Virus record (IMG/VR): IMGVR_UViG_3300014838_000435
Span: 1-22,480 of that record
Origin: a virus
Reading direction: 5' to 3' (one strand)
DNA: 22,480 bases
Shown here: one piece after another, positions 1 through 6,497 of the stretch
Layout: each line of letters opens with the position of its first letter
How positions within the stretch are numbered: the first letter of the stretch is position 1
Made by a program: the position numbers and the translations under genes
The notes under the pieces: generated by a model
Seen by the model: the letters and a program-made list of their open reading frames with translations, nothing else
Database searches by the model: none
What the model was told of the DNA's origin: nothing

Positions 1-2
1 AT

Positions 3-746
3 ATTTCTAATTCAATTCTCCCAGGAACTAATAATATTGGAGTTACTGGAGTAGCTCAAGGATCAACAACAGCTGGAGAAATTGGTGAGTTAGTTCAAGG
101 TGCCGTTACAACAGCAGCTCCTACTTATACTACAGGGCAGACAAGTCCTTTATCATTAACAACTATTGGAGCTTTAAGAACTGATAATACATCATGGCTT
201 GGGTCAGTAGCACCAACTGTTGGTCAAAAGACAATGGCAAATTCAGTTCCCGTTGTTATTGCTTCTGATCAATCAGCTATTCCAGTTAATCAAGGAACAG
301 CTAATACGATAGCAAATGCTTGGCCTGTTAAAATTACCGATGGCACAGATACAGTAGCAATTAATACAGATGGTTCTTTAAACGTTAAGCAAAATCCTGC
401 AAATCTATCGGTAACAGCTACAGCTGCAACAGGGGTTGCTGTAACAGCCACTCTTCCTGCAGTAGCTGCTGACTTTCATTATATAACTATGATTGAGATT
501 ATAAAATATGCCACTGCTGCAATTGCTGGATCTGCTACTCCTGTTCTTGTCACAACAACTAATTTTCCAACTGCTAATGTATTTACCTTTGGAACAGCTC
601 AGGCAGTTGGTGCAACACTTAGCTATGTTTATGCTCCAGCTTTACCAATACGTTCAGCTGTTGTGAATACTGCAACAACAATTGTTTGCCCAGCAACACC
701 AAGCGTAATATGGCGTGTAAACGTATATTATTACGCAGGAGTATAA
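3..746 (+). CDS. Virion structural protein, 5' end outside the window
   Basis: The reading frame is open from the first complete codon at base 3 to the stop at 746, so the gene starts upstream of the window. The ATG at 234 is an internal methionine with no Shine-Dalgarno site. The visible 247 residues are rich in Ala, Thr, Val and Ser and predict as beta-strand. They include TTGQTSPLSLTTIGALRTD followed by VPVVIASDQSAIPV, a pattern I associate with phage virion proteins of unknown exact role. The C-terminal half (FHYITMIEI onward, ending WRVNVYYYAGV) looks like a compact beta-sandwich, as in decoration or fibre-tip domains. The next gene starts 1 base after the stop, so the two are probably co-translated. 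The structural assignment is fairly safe but the exact position in the virion is not. Confidence 0.75.
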   Translation: MSNSILPGTNNIGVTGVAQGSTTAGEIGELVQGAVTTAAPTYTTGQTSPLSLTTIGALRTDNTSWLGSVAPTVGQKTMANSVPVVIASDQSAIPVNQGTANTIANAWPVKITDGTDTVAINTDGSLNVKQNPANLSVTATAATGVAVTATLPAVAADFHYITMIEIIKYATAAIAGSATPVLVTTTNFPTANVFTFGTAQAVGATLSYVYAPALPIRSAVVNTATTIVCPATPSVIWRVNVYYYAGV

Positions 747-747
747 A

Positions 748-1395
748 ATGAAAATAGCTCCATTGGATTACTCCACATTTTGGCCATTAATTTCTACTAA
801 GAATCTTCTTCCTCAGTTTCTGGATACTGGTGATACTTATCAAGTATTTGCTTTAGAATCTAATATTTCTTGGGAGACTTTTATAGCAAAAGATGGTGGA
901 CACAATCAACTAGATTTTGAGACAAATTATAAAGCGACATGTAATCAACCTTTAGAATATCGTAGTGTAGATGGATTGCCTAAATATGCCTCTGCAATGT
1001 TTACGGATAATTTGTCTTATTGGGTAGATGGAAGCAATGGGATTCTCTCAATTCCCGCAGGTCAAACAGGTTATATTAAGACAAATTTTTCTTTTCCTTT
1101 TAAACTTCAAGGAATTGACTTCCATTGGGACGGTTCTAATTTTGGAGACTATATCAATTTTGAAGCTGGTGTATATAACAATAATGACACATCTTCTGAG
1201 GCTAATTTTATTCAGTTGTCACAATATGCAAATCAATATAGAGTCATTGGTTCAGATACGAAGTCTTTTATAGTAGATACTGTTAAAACCGTTCCACCAA
1301 CATATAATGGGTTAAATATTTATCTTCGTACAACTTATGTTAATGCAGGTAGCGCATCGGTTAGCTTATGTGTTAATTTGATAGGATACAGGTAA
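748..1395 (+). CDS. Putative virion or tail-fibre-associated beta-sandwich protein
   Basis: This 215-residue protein has no family I can name. An AGGAG at 737-741 lies at good distance from the ATG at 748, which supports this start. The N-terminal 90 residues contain WPLISTKNLLPQF and a patch of aromatics. The rest (from about residue 95) has alternating hydrophobic strands with Gly/Asn turns, such as GYIKTNFSFPFKLQGIDFHW and GLNIYLRTTYVNAGSASVSL, typical of jelly-roll or fibre-head domains. No signal peptide or membrane segment is present. It lies between a virion protein and a 44-codon gene whose start overlaps its stop (TAATG), so the three form one translation-coupled group. A role in the virion surface is inferred from composition and context only. 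Confidence 0.6.
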   Translation: MKIAPLDYSTFWPLISTKNLLPQFLDTGDTYQVFALESNISWETFIAKDGGHNQLDFETNYKATCNQPLEYRSVDGLPKYASAMFTDNLSYWVDGSNGILSIPAGQTGYIKTNFSFPFKLQGIDFHWDGSNFGDYINFEAGVYNNNDTSSEANFIQLSQYANQYRVIGSDTKSFIVDTVKTVPPTYNGLNIYLRTTYVNAGSASVSLCVNLIGYR

Positions 1396-1529
1396 TGATA
1401 ATTACTGTAATTTCTGTTGTTGATGATGCCAATCCAGTTGAAGTTCAAACTTGGCTAGATAACAATCCAAATGTAAAAATTATCTTCATGACTATTAAAG
1501 AGAATAAATTTTATATAGTATATATTTAA
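1395..1529 (+). CDS. Small hypothetical protein (44 aa)
   Basis: The start codon overlaps the previous stop as TAATG, the usual sign of translational coupling, and the frame runs 44 codons to a TAA at 1527-1529. The product begins MIITVISVVDDANPVEV and continues with WLDNNPNVKIIFMTIKENK before FYIVYI. The alternating pattern suggests a small beta-alpha-beta fold. Composition matches the neighbours. I do not recognise a family. The reading frame is credible because of the overlap, the amphipathic pattern and the absence of any other gene in this stretch. Confidence 0.65.
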   Translation: MIITVISVVDDANPVEVQTWLDNNPNVKIIFMTIKENKFYIVYI

Positions 1530-1534
1530 ATAAA

Positions 1535-2044
1535 ATGATCAATAAAAAATTATTAAAGCCTTGTGATGTGTTACTTTTTAGAACTACTCATCGTTCTACG
1601 ATAGTTGATCGAGCAATAGTTTGGGGTCAAAAGACCTTCTATCATGCACCAAAAAATGCCAGATATTGCCACGTTGCTTTGGTAGATAGAAATACAGACT
1701 TAATGCTAGAAGCAGTATGGCCTAAAACCCATATAACACCAATTGATTTCTCTACTTATAAAGAACGTGAACAAATTGAGGTATATAGAGTTAAAGATAT
1801 TACAGAAGAGCAGATAGATGCCACTTTAAAATGGGCATATAATCATGTAGATGAATGGTATGATGTCCCATTGTTATTAACTGGGTGGATTGACATAAAA
1901 CATGCTGAAGTTTGCTCTACTTATGTGTCTCACTCATTTGAAGGTGCAGGTTTAGAAATCCCTAGTGGTAGCAAGGGAAAAAGAATCGTGTTGCCAGATG
2001 ACTATTATTGTGATATACTTAAGTTAGAACATATTATTATGTAG
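1535..2044 (+). CDS. Permuted NlpC/P60 (YiiX-like) papain-fold hydrolase
   Basis: This 169-residue protein has the order seen in circularly permuted NlpC/P60 enzymes of the YiiX/YaeF group. An N-terminal strand reads CDVLLFRTTH. The candidate catalytic His46 lies in CHVALV, an acidic residue (Glu59) in LMLEA, and the candidate nucleophile Cys127 in HAEVCSTYV near the C-terminus. In the standard order the Cys comes first, so the His-then-Cys order identifies the permuted branch. Known members of the superfamily cleave peptide, amide or acyl bonds. The substrate here cannot be read from sequence. There is no signal peptide, so it could be a virion-borne cell-wall enzyme or act in the infected cell. 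The Shine-Dalgarno site is weak, and the 5-base gap after the 44-aa gene suggests coupling. Confidence 0.7.
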   Translation: MINKKLLKPCDVLLFRTTHRSTIVDRAIVWGQKTFYHAPKNARYCHVALVDRNTDLMLEAVWPKTHITPIDFSTYKEREQIEVYRVKDITEEQIDATLKWAYNHVDEWYDVPLLLTGWIDIKHAEVCSTYVSHSFEGAGLEIPSGSKGKRIVLPDDYYCDILKLEHIIM

Positions 2045-2057
2045 ATGAGGATTTCGA

Positions 2058-2219
2058 ATGTGTCCAAAATGTTCACGTAAGAGGTACACGGAAAAGATTA
2101 TAAAAAAAGGTAAGCATAATTTTTTGGTTAAGCAATGTCTTGGATGTAAGACGGAATACTCACTTATTCGGGTAAGAAAAAGTACTTTGACAAATGAGTG
2201 GGTTGAGGAAGATAAATAG
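2058..2219 (+). CDS. Small zinc-ribbon protein (53 aa)
   Basis: An ATG at 2058 follows a GAGG at 2047-2050 and opens 53 codons ending in TAG. The product begins MCPKCSRKRY and has a second pair, QCLGC, about 24 residues later. Two CxxC knuckles separated by a basic strand are a classic four-cysteine zinc ribbon. The remaining residues are basic (Lys/Arg-rich) and then acidic at the end (EEDK). Such proteins often bind nucleic acid or scaffold other proteins, but no specific function can be given. The gene fills the space between the hydrolase and the next virion gene. Confidence 0.7.
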   Translation: MCPKCSRKRYTEKIIKKGKHNFLVKQCLGCKTEYSLIRVRKSTLTNEWVEEDK

Positions 2220-2248
2220 ATTTTTAGTTTTCATTAAGGAGAAATACT

Positions 2249-2902
2249 ATGGCATATTTACAGAGTATCGAGATTGATTGGAATACATTTAAAACATTGA
2301 AGGCTGGATCTGGACTTCATGCTACATTGTACTACTTGCAAAATGATTTGCAGTATGTACCCTTTATTATTGCTCCTAATGCAGATACTATTCCCGACGG
2401 AGAATCAATTTATTTTGCAAATGTAAATAGAGATCCTTCTTCTGTGAGCGGTCCTTATGCTGCTTTAACATCTGGAGCTAAAGATTCTCTCCATCTCCAA
2501 GATATCACTTATACAGCTAATGCTTATGGAACTAGTGGTATTACTGTAGCTTATGTGAGTGATGCTACTGTGGTTGGTCAGGAATATGTCACAGTTGTGG
2601 GAACTGCCATTACCGTCCATATTGTTAGTGGTCAATCCACAGCACAGCAAGTTCAAGCTGCTGTCAATGGATGGAACGCTTATACAGGTTTATCACAATA
2701 TAATTCCGCTGCTTCTTCTTATTTGGTATCTGCAGTAATTGACGCAGGTAAAGAAGGGAATGCTCAAACGACAGTAGGAGCTACAGCATTAGCTGGTGGT
2801 GCAGCTGCTGTAACAGTGTTGTCAGATTGGGAAACAAATTATAAATCTTCAGCAACCTTAGTAGCCAGTTTCGCAATTGGCATAGCGTTATCGGTTGCCT
2901 AA
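2249..2902 (+). CDS. Virion structural protein with an inserted beta-rich accessory domain
   Basis: The 217-residue product starts at an ATG behind a strong AAGGAG (2236-2241). Residues 1-84 (start MAYLQSIEIDW, GSGLHATLYYLQNDLQYVPF) and the last 30 residues (LSDWETNYKSSATLVASFAI) look like one conserved core. Between them, about residues 85-184 form a separate unit: DITYTANAYGTSGITVAYV, then a hydrophobic strand, STAQQVQAAVNGWNAY, and a closing TALAGG. Units of this build (strand, helix with AAxVxAAxN, closing GG) occur as insertions in phage structural proteins. A related one is seen in this window in the tail-terminator-like gene at 16419. The position before the first HNH gene and the composition argue for a virion role, probably in the head-neck region. 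Confidence 0.65.
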   Translation: MAYLQSIEIDWNTFKTLKAGSGLHATLYYLQNDLQYVPFIIAPNADTIPDGESIYFANVNRDPSSVSGPYAALTSGAKDSLHLQDITYTANAYGTSGITVAYVSDATVVGQEYVTVVGTAITVHIVSGQSTAQQVQAAVNGWNAYTGLSQYNSAASSYLVSAVIDAGKEGNAQTTVGATALAGGAAAVTVLSDWETNYKSSATLVASFAIGIALSVA

Positions 2903-2918
2903 TTAAAAGGATAAAAAG

Positions 2919-3773
2919 ATGCCAAGTAAGTTACAATTAGAAGGACAAAGATTTAACCGATGGCTTGTGTCCACTTGTGTGGGGAAGGATAAATGGGGCC
3001 AACGTTTATGGAGTGTTATTTGTGATTGTGGTGAAAAAGGAATTGTTACAGGGCATACTTTGAAGAATGGTACATCTAAATCTTGTGGGTGCTTACAAAT
3101 AGAAAGTGCTACAACTCATGGTATGAAGAATACACAGATTTGGAATACTTGGCATGGGATTAGACAACGTTGTTTTAATCCTAAAAATAGGTCGTATAAA
3201 GATTATGGTGGTAGAGGAATTACTGTATGTTCCGAATGGTTAACTTTTGAAGGTTTTTATAGGGATATGGGACCTGCTTATGAGAAATGTATAGCTAATG
3301 GAGAGAAGATTTCTTTAGATCGTTTTCCTAACAATGATGGCAATTATGAACCTGGGAATTGTCGTTGGGCAACACAGGTAGAGCAAAATAGAAATATGCG
3401 TACTTCTTCTAGAACAACCAATTTAATGCTGCATATAAAAAATCGAAACACTTTTATGGGTTATCTATATATTATGGTTATAAATGGGAAATGCAGTACT
3501 AAATTATTTGAATACCGATTTGGTGCTACTCTTGAAGAAGTTCGAAAATATATACAAGAGCAATTTCTTTCAGGCATGACTTGGAATAATCATGGATGGA
3601 AAAGGGGTCAATGGGAATTTGACCATAAGATTGAATGTTATAAATTTGATCTTTCAATTGAGAAAAACTTGTTAAAATGTTTTCATTATACAAATTTAAG
3701 ACCTATGTGGTCTGAGAAAAATCGCACAAGAAGTAAGATATCAAATCTGATTGAACATGAGGAGTTAGTATAA
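2919..3773 (+). CDS. HNH-type homing endonuclease, two-module chimera
   Basis: The 284-residue product has three recognisable parts. Residues 9-60 hold a cysteine-rich element (GQRFNRWLV, ICDCGEKG, SCGCL) common in phage homing proteins. Residues 73-160 carry the WxGxRQRC, YGGRGITVCSEW and LDRFPNNDGNYEPGN-RWAT signatures. Residues 200-275 hold a second HNH-like unit: LEEVRKYIQEQF, then EFDHKIECYKFDLS and CFHYTNLRPMW followed by Asn and basic residues. Free-standing HNH proteins like this cut DNA at a target site and spread by homing. The gene has its own weak Shine-Dalgarno site (AAAGGA). Its stop overlaps the next start (TAATG), so it sits neatly between two virion genes. A paralogue lies at 20806. 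Nuclease activity is inferred from family knowledge. Confidence 0.85.
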   Translation: MPSKLQLEGQRFNRWLVSTCVGKDKWGQRLWSVICDCGEKGIVTGHTLKNGTSKSCGCLQIESATTHGMKNTQIWNTWHGIRQRCFNPKNRSYKDYGGRGITVCSEWLTFEGFYRDMGPAYEKCIANGEKISLDRFPNNDGNYEPGNCRWATQVEQNRNMRTSSRTTNLMLHIKNRNTFMGYLYIMVINGKCSTKLFEYRFGATLEEVRKYIQEQFLSGMTWNNHGWKRGQWEFDHKIECYKFDLSIEKNLLKCFHYTNLRPMWSEKNRTRSKISNLIEHEELV

Positions 3774-4591
3774 TGTCATTGACGATACCGCAGCCCCCTG
3801 TAATCACGAACATAGGTAGTAACTTTTTCACGGTTAATATCCTGCCCAATAACCCTGTAGGTACCTATTATGCTATTCAAGTAATATTTAATGGCACTGC
3901 TGGATTCGTTACAGCCCTTGGTACTCTTCAGCCTGTTCAAATGTGGATTAACACCACTTTGATTATGGTAACTGGGCTTACTCCTGGAACTAATTATTCC
4001 ATTCGTTTAAGTGCAGCTGACGATTCCATTGGTACAAACCAAACAGCATTTGGTACTACAACCAATATCACTACCATTACAGGGCAGACAAGTCAAAATA
4101 TTACTCAATTTACCAGTGTTGAGCAACAAGTAATTGCTCAGTCTAGAAAATTGATGCCTGAAATTTTCTCCCGTAATACGAGGGATGAAAAAATCTTAGC
4201 TTATGCTAATTTAATTTTAGCTGAGATTAACAGTTTCCCCCCTTTGACTGGATTTACAATTAATGACATTGCAGGAAATCCTATTTTATCGGAGCTTTTA
4301 TATTTTGGTATATCTTTGATGACGGAATTATTTTTACAAGCAAGGGCTACTTTGGAAGATTTTCAGTATAATGATAATGGGTTATCCCTAAATGTAGACC
4401 AAGTAGGTAAAATTTCCCAATCCTATGCAAATATGCTTGCTTTCTATCAGCAGATGATTCTAAACTGGAAGAAGACGCTAATATTTAGTATGGTAGGAGC
4501 AACGGGATTAGGAACGCCTCGCTACCAAAGTCAGATCGGGCAGTTCCTCAAGGTCGCGTTGGGTTCAGCATTCAGTTGGAATGTGCCTTAA
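3773..4591 (+). CDS. Fibronectin-III-fronted virion structural protein
   Basis: The 272-residue product has an N-terminal fibronectin type III-like domain (about residues 5-100). It contains GTYYAIQVIFN and the typical late-strand motif LTPGTNYSIRLSA. A helical C-terminal domain runs from about residue 115, with EQQVIAQSRKLMPEIF, LILAEINSFPPLTG and the DNGLSLNVDQVGKISQSY segment. I recognise the C-terminal pattern as a conserved large-phage virion protein but not its exact place. The fibronectin domain is clearly related to the first domain of the protein at 7815 (shared NTT, SxRLxAAxDxIGT motifs). The ATG overlaps the stop of the HNH gene, and a GAGGAG at the end of that gene serves as its ribosome site. 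It is bracketed by two homing-type genes. Confidence 0.7.
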   Translation: MSLTIPQPPVITNIGSNFFTVNILPNNPVGTYYAIQVIFNGTAGFVTALGTLQPVQMWINTTLIMVTGLTPGTNYSIRLSAADDSIGTNQTAFGTTTNITTITGQTSQNITQFTSVEQQVIAQSRKLMPEIFSRNTRDEKILAYANLILAEINSFPPLTGFTINDIAGNPILSELLYFGISLMTELFLQARATLEDFQYNDNGLSLNVDQVGKISQSYANMLAFYQQMILNWKKTLIFSMVGATGLGTPRYQSQIGQFLKVALGSAFSWNVP

Positions 4592-4674
4592 TAATTGATT
4601 ATCAATACTTTTAGTAAGTTTCTTTAATATAAATATTTGTTAACTTTTTAGATAATATTTTTGAAAAATAATAG

Positions 4675-4703
4675 TTGCAAATTTATGAAATATATGCTAT
4701 ACT
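4675..4703 (+). promoter_or_regulatory. Extended -10 sigma-70 promoter for the Vsr-type nuclease
   Basis: TTGCAA (4675-4680) and TATACT (4698-4703) are separated by exactly 17 bases, and TGC directly precedes the -10 box, which is an extended -10 element. The start of transcription would fall near 4710, immediately before the AGGAG (4710-4714) that serves the ATG at 4723, so the leader is very short. The 131-base gap after 4591 is otherwise AT-rich with nothing else evident. The promoter is read from sequence and has not been tested. Confidence 0.75.
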
Positions 4704-4722
4704 ATAAGTAGGAGAAATTAGA

Positions 4723-5796
4723 ATGCCTAATTATAGATGGAAACAAATTTTAGAAATGTACCCAAATCAACAAGAAGTAATTGATTTGTATAATTCTAAA
4801 CAAATAAAAGAATTAAAAGAGCTTTGGAATTGTTCTGTGGATTGTGTTCGAACTGTTAGAGATAAACTTGGATTACAAAAGAAGAATATCTCTCAGATTG
4901 AATTAATACAAAGATACACAAAAGAACAATTAGAAGATTTATATTTTAATAAGTATGATCGACATTTGAAAGATATGTCTGCAGGTCTTAATGTTTATCA
5001 AGATACGTTGTCTCAAGTTTTTGAAACCTTGAATATTGTTCAACAACCACATCATGTAAGTGAGTATGTTGAAGTGAGACAAATTTTAAGTGAAAAAGCT
5101 AAAGAAAGAGCAAAAATTGAAAATCCAATTAATCACATTTTAGATCATCCTGATTGGATTGATAATATGGTAAAGGCACGACAAGATAATGATAGTTATC
5201 AAAAGCCTCATCATAAGAATGAACATGCTTTGGCAATTCCTCTTGAACAATTAAAGCAGGAGGTACAATTTTTAGGCATTCAAGAAATGGCAAAGAAGTA
5301 TGAATGTAGTCCGTCTACTTTATATCAAATTTGTAAAGATAATAATATTGAATTATCTACAGGGGCTCCTCTTGCGATAAGGCAGACCGAGAAGTATAAA
5401 CAACAAGCTTATAGACGTGGTGTATTGGGAGTTTTAAAAGTAAAGAGAGCAGATACTGACATAGAGAAGTTGTTAAAACACGAATTGAGATTTAGGAAAA
5501 TCAAATTTAGAAGTCGAAAGCGTTTAATAAAAAGAACTATCCCAGATGTCATTATTCAACCCAATATAGCAGTTTTTACTGATGGGTGTTTTTGGCATGG
5601 TTGTCCTGAACATTGCCCAACAAGTAAAATTGGATTGGGACGTTCTGTGGTAGATTTAGAAATTAATATTGAGTTAGCTAAGAAAGGTTATAAAGTATTT
5701 AGAATTTGGGGTCATGATGTGAAAGATCCTATTAAATTAAAAGAATTTGTTAACACTGTAGAAGCCTATATCAATGAGCAGAAAAATAGAAGATAA
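4723..5796 (+). CDS. Vsr-like (EDxHD family) homing endonuclease
   Basis: The C-terminal 120 residues of this 357-residue protein match the very-short-patch-repair endonuclease fold. They include RxDT at 242-245, PDV at 274-276, the hallmark DGCFWHGC at 287-294, HC at 297-298, and a late VFRIWGHD at about 325-332. Vsr itself is about 150 residues. Here about 235 N-terminal residues come first, with at least two helix-turn-helix-like units (about 17-51 and 174-208, the latter IQEMAKKYECSPSTLYQIC). This layout fits the free-standing Vsr-like homing endonucleases related to I-Bth0305I rather than a mismatch-repair enzyme. It has its own promoter and ribosome site, and its last 23 bases overlap the next gene. 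Target and activity are inferred from the family. Confidence 0.82.
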   Translation: MPNYRWKQILEMYPNQQEVIDLYNSKQIKELKELWNCSVDCVRTVRDKLGLQKKNISQIELIQRYTKEQLEDLYFNKYDRHLKDMSAGLNVYQDTLSQVFETLNIVQQPHHVSEYVEVRQILSEKAKERAKIENPINHILDHPDWIDNMVKARQDNDSYQKPHHKNEHALAIPLEQLKQEVQFLGIQEMAKKYECSPSTLYQICKDNNIELSTGAPLAIRQTEKYKQQAYRRGVLGVLKVKRADTDIEKLLKHELRFRKIKFRSRKRLIKRTIPDVIIQPNIAVFTDGCFWHGCPEHCPTSKIGLGRSVVDLEINIELAKKGYKVFRIWGHDVKDPIKLKEFVNTVEAYINEQKNRR

Positions 5797-5971
5797 TCCA
5801 CTTTGTATTTGTGGGCATCATCAAGGAATTCATCTTATGGATGGTAAGACTAGATGCCTTTGGGAAGAAAATGAATTATCACCTAAATATGATTGGTGTA
5901 GATGTAATAAGTTTAAACAAGATAACCTTAAGTTTTTAGAGATGCACTATGAAAAGAAAACCAAAATTTGA
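5774..5971 (+). CDS. Small Cys/His-rich putative zinc-binding protein (65 aa)
   Basis: The 65-residue product contains CICGHHQGIH near residue 11, a single Cys at RCLW and a closing WCRCNKF. This spacing of Cys and His is expected for a small zinc-binding fold, and I have seen similar short phage proteins with CxCGHxxxxH and CxCxxF. The start overlaps the end of the Vsr-type gene by 23 bases, with no strong Shine-Dalgarno site. Translation may therefore depend on ribosomes leaving that gene. Before the nuclease gene arrived, this gene probably followed the virion gene ending at 4591. It ends in TGA, which shows that TGA is a stop in this genome. Function unknown. Confidence 0.65.
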   Translation: MSRKIEDNPLCICGHHQGIHLMDGKTRCLWEENELSPKYDWCRCNKFKQDNLKFLEMHYEKKTKI

Positions 5972-6173
5972 CCAAATATTATTTGAATGCCAATATGTGG
6001 CTGCTTTAAAAGCAGTTGACGCTTATTTTAAAAATGAAGTTAAAGCTGAAATTTGGCTGCAGACTAAAAACCCCTTATTGGGAGATGTTTCTCCAGTTCA
6101 TATGATAAAAGTAGGTCGTTTTGACAAGTTGATTCAGTTCATTTACGATAGGATATCCGAGGATAGAGTATAA
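5949..6173 (+). CDS. Orphan Xre/MbcA/ParS-type (DUF2384-like) small protein
   Basis: The 74-residue product has a helical N-terminus and then, at residues 33-66, the pattern of the MbcA/ParS/Xre antitoxin toxin-binding domain. This reads AEIWLQTKNPLLGDVSPVHM followed by IKVGRFDKLIQFI. The landmarks of that domain are the Trp, the N-P-L-G turn, the S-P helix start and the G-R before the last helix, and all are present. Family members neutralise RES-type toxins, often with an added DNA-binding helix-turn-helix. Here the protein is short, no RES toxin gene is adjacent, and it lies next to a holin-like gene. It overlaps the preceding gene by 23 bases. It may be a structural homologue with another job. 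The match rests on motif spacing read by eye. Confidence 0.6.
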   Translation: MKRKPKFDQILFECQYVAALKAVDAYFKNEVKAEIWLQTKNPLLGDVSPVHMIKVGRFDKLIQFIYDRISEDRV

Positions 6174-6206
6174 TATTTCTGCGTATTATAGGGGATCTAC
6201 ATGTAT
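6167..6206 (+). promoter_or_regulatory. Leader element, copy 1 of 2 (with 17793-17833)
   Basis: Bases 6167-6183 are identical to 17793-17809 (17 bases, starting AGTATAAT). After one inserted base in the other copy, nine more bases are identical (TATTATAGG). Similarity continues through a ribosome-site-like GGGG, CTAC, the start codon and TGTA. The first part contains TATAAT (6169-6174) but no -35 box at normal spacing from it. A TTGACA lies at 6121, with TACGAT 17 bases on, inside the preceding gene. The element directly precedes the holin-like gene. It could be a phage-specific promoter or a conserved translation leader. Confidence 0.55.
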
Positions 6207-6497
6207 CAGAAACTTTTAACTAGAATTTTAGGCATCTTTGATATTCCAAGTGGTCCAATTGTGGGTCTTTGGAGTTTGGTCATGCTTGCTGGATGTGCCT
6301 ATAGTATTTATTATACGAAACAGATTTCTCAGCCTGTAGCCATAATTTTTTCAACTATTATTAGTGCATTTGCGGGACATAAGATTGTGAATGTTTGGAA
6401 AGGAACAGGAACGAATAGTAATAATAGCCCAGATGGTAAGAATATAGATGTGAATGGAGACGATAATGATGACAATACTGACAAGCTTAGTAAGTAA
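6201..6497 (+). CDS. Holin-like small membrane protein with acidic tail
   Basis: The 98-residue product has a short N-terminal amphipathic stretch and two predicted membrane helices, at about residues 18-36 (VGLWSLVMLAGCAYSIYY) and 44-62 (PVAIIFSTIISAFAGHKIV). A hydrophilic tail rich in Asn, Asp and Gly (NGDDNDDNTDK) follows. Size, two membrane spans and a charged tail fit class II-type holins, which open the inner membrane at lysis. Its neighbour at 6466 is also membrane-anchored, which supports a lysis role. Holins have little sequence conservation, so this is an inference from topology. It is preceded by the duplicated leader element and a GGGG ribosome-site-like stretch at 6191-6194. Confidence 0.6.
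   Translation: MYQKLLTRILGIFDIPSGPIVGLWSLVMLAGCAYSIYYTKQISQPVAIIFSTIISAFAGHKIVNVWKGTGTNSNNSPDGKNIDVNGDDNDDNTDKLSK

Noticed and set aside
234-746. ATG at 234 as the start of the first gene
   Set aside because: The frame stays open upstream to base 3 with matching composition and no ribosome site precedes 234, so it is an internal Met of a gene entering from the left.
4594-4606. Inverted repeat ATTGA-TTA-TCAAT after the 3773 gene as a terminator
   Set aside because: Five AT-rich pairs are too weak and no T-run follows directly.
6121-6149. TTGACA, 17 bases, TACGAT as a promoter for the holin-like gene
   Set aside because: The -10 box is poor and has no TGn element, and the stretch lies within coding sequence. 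It is kept only as a side note to the leader element.
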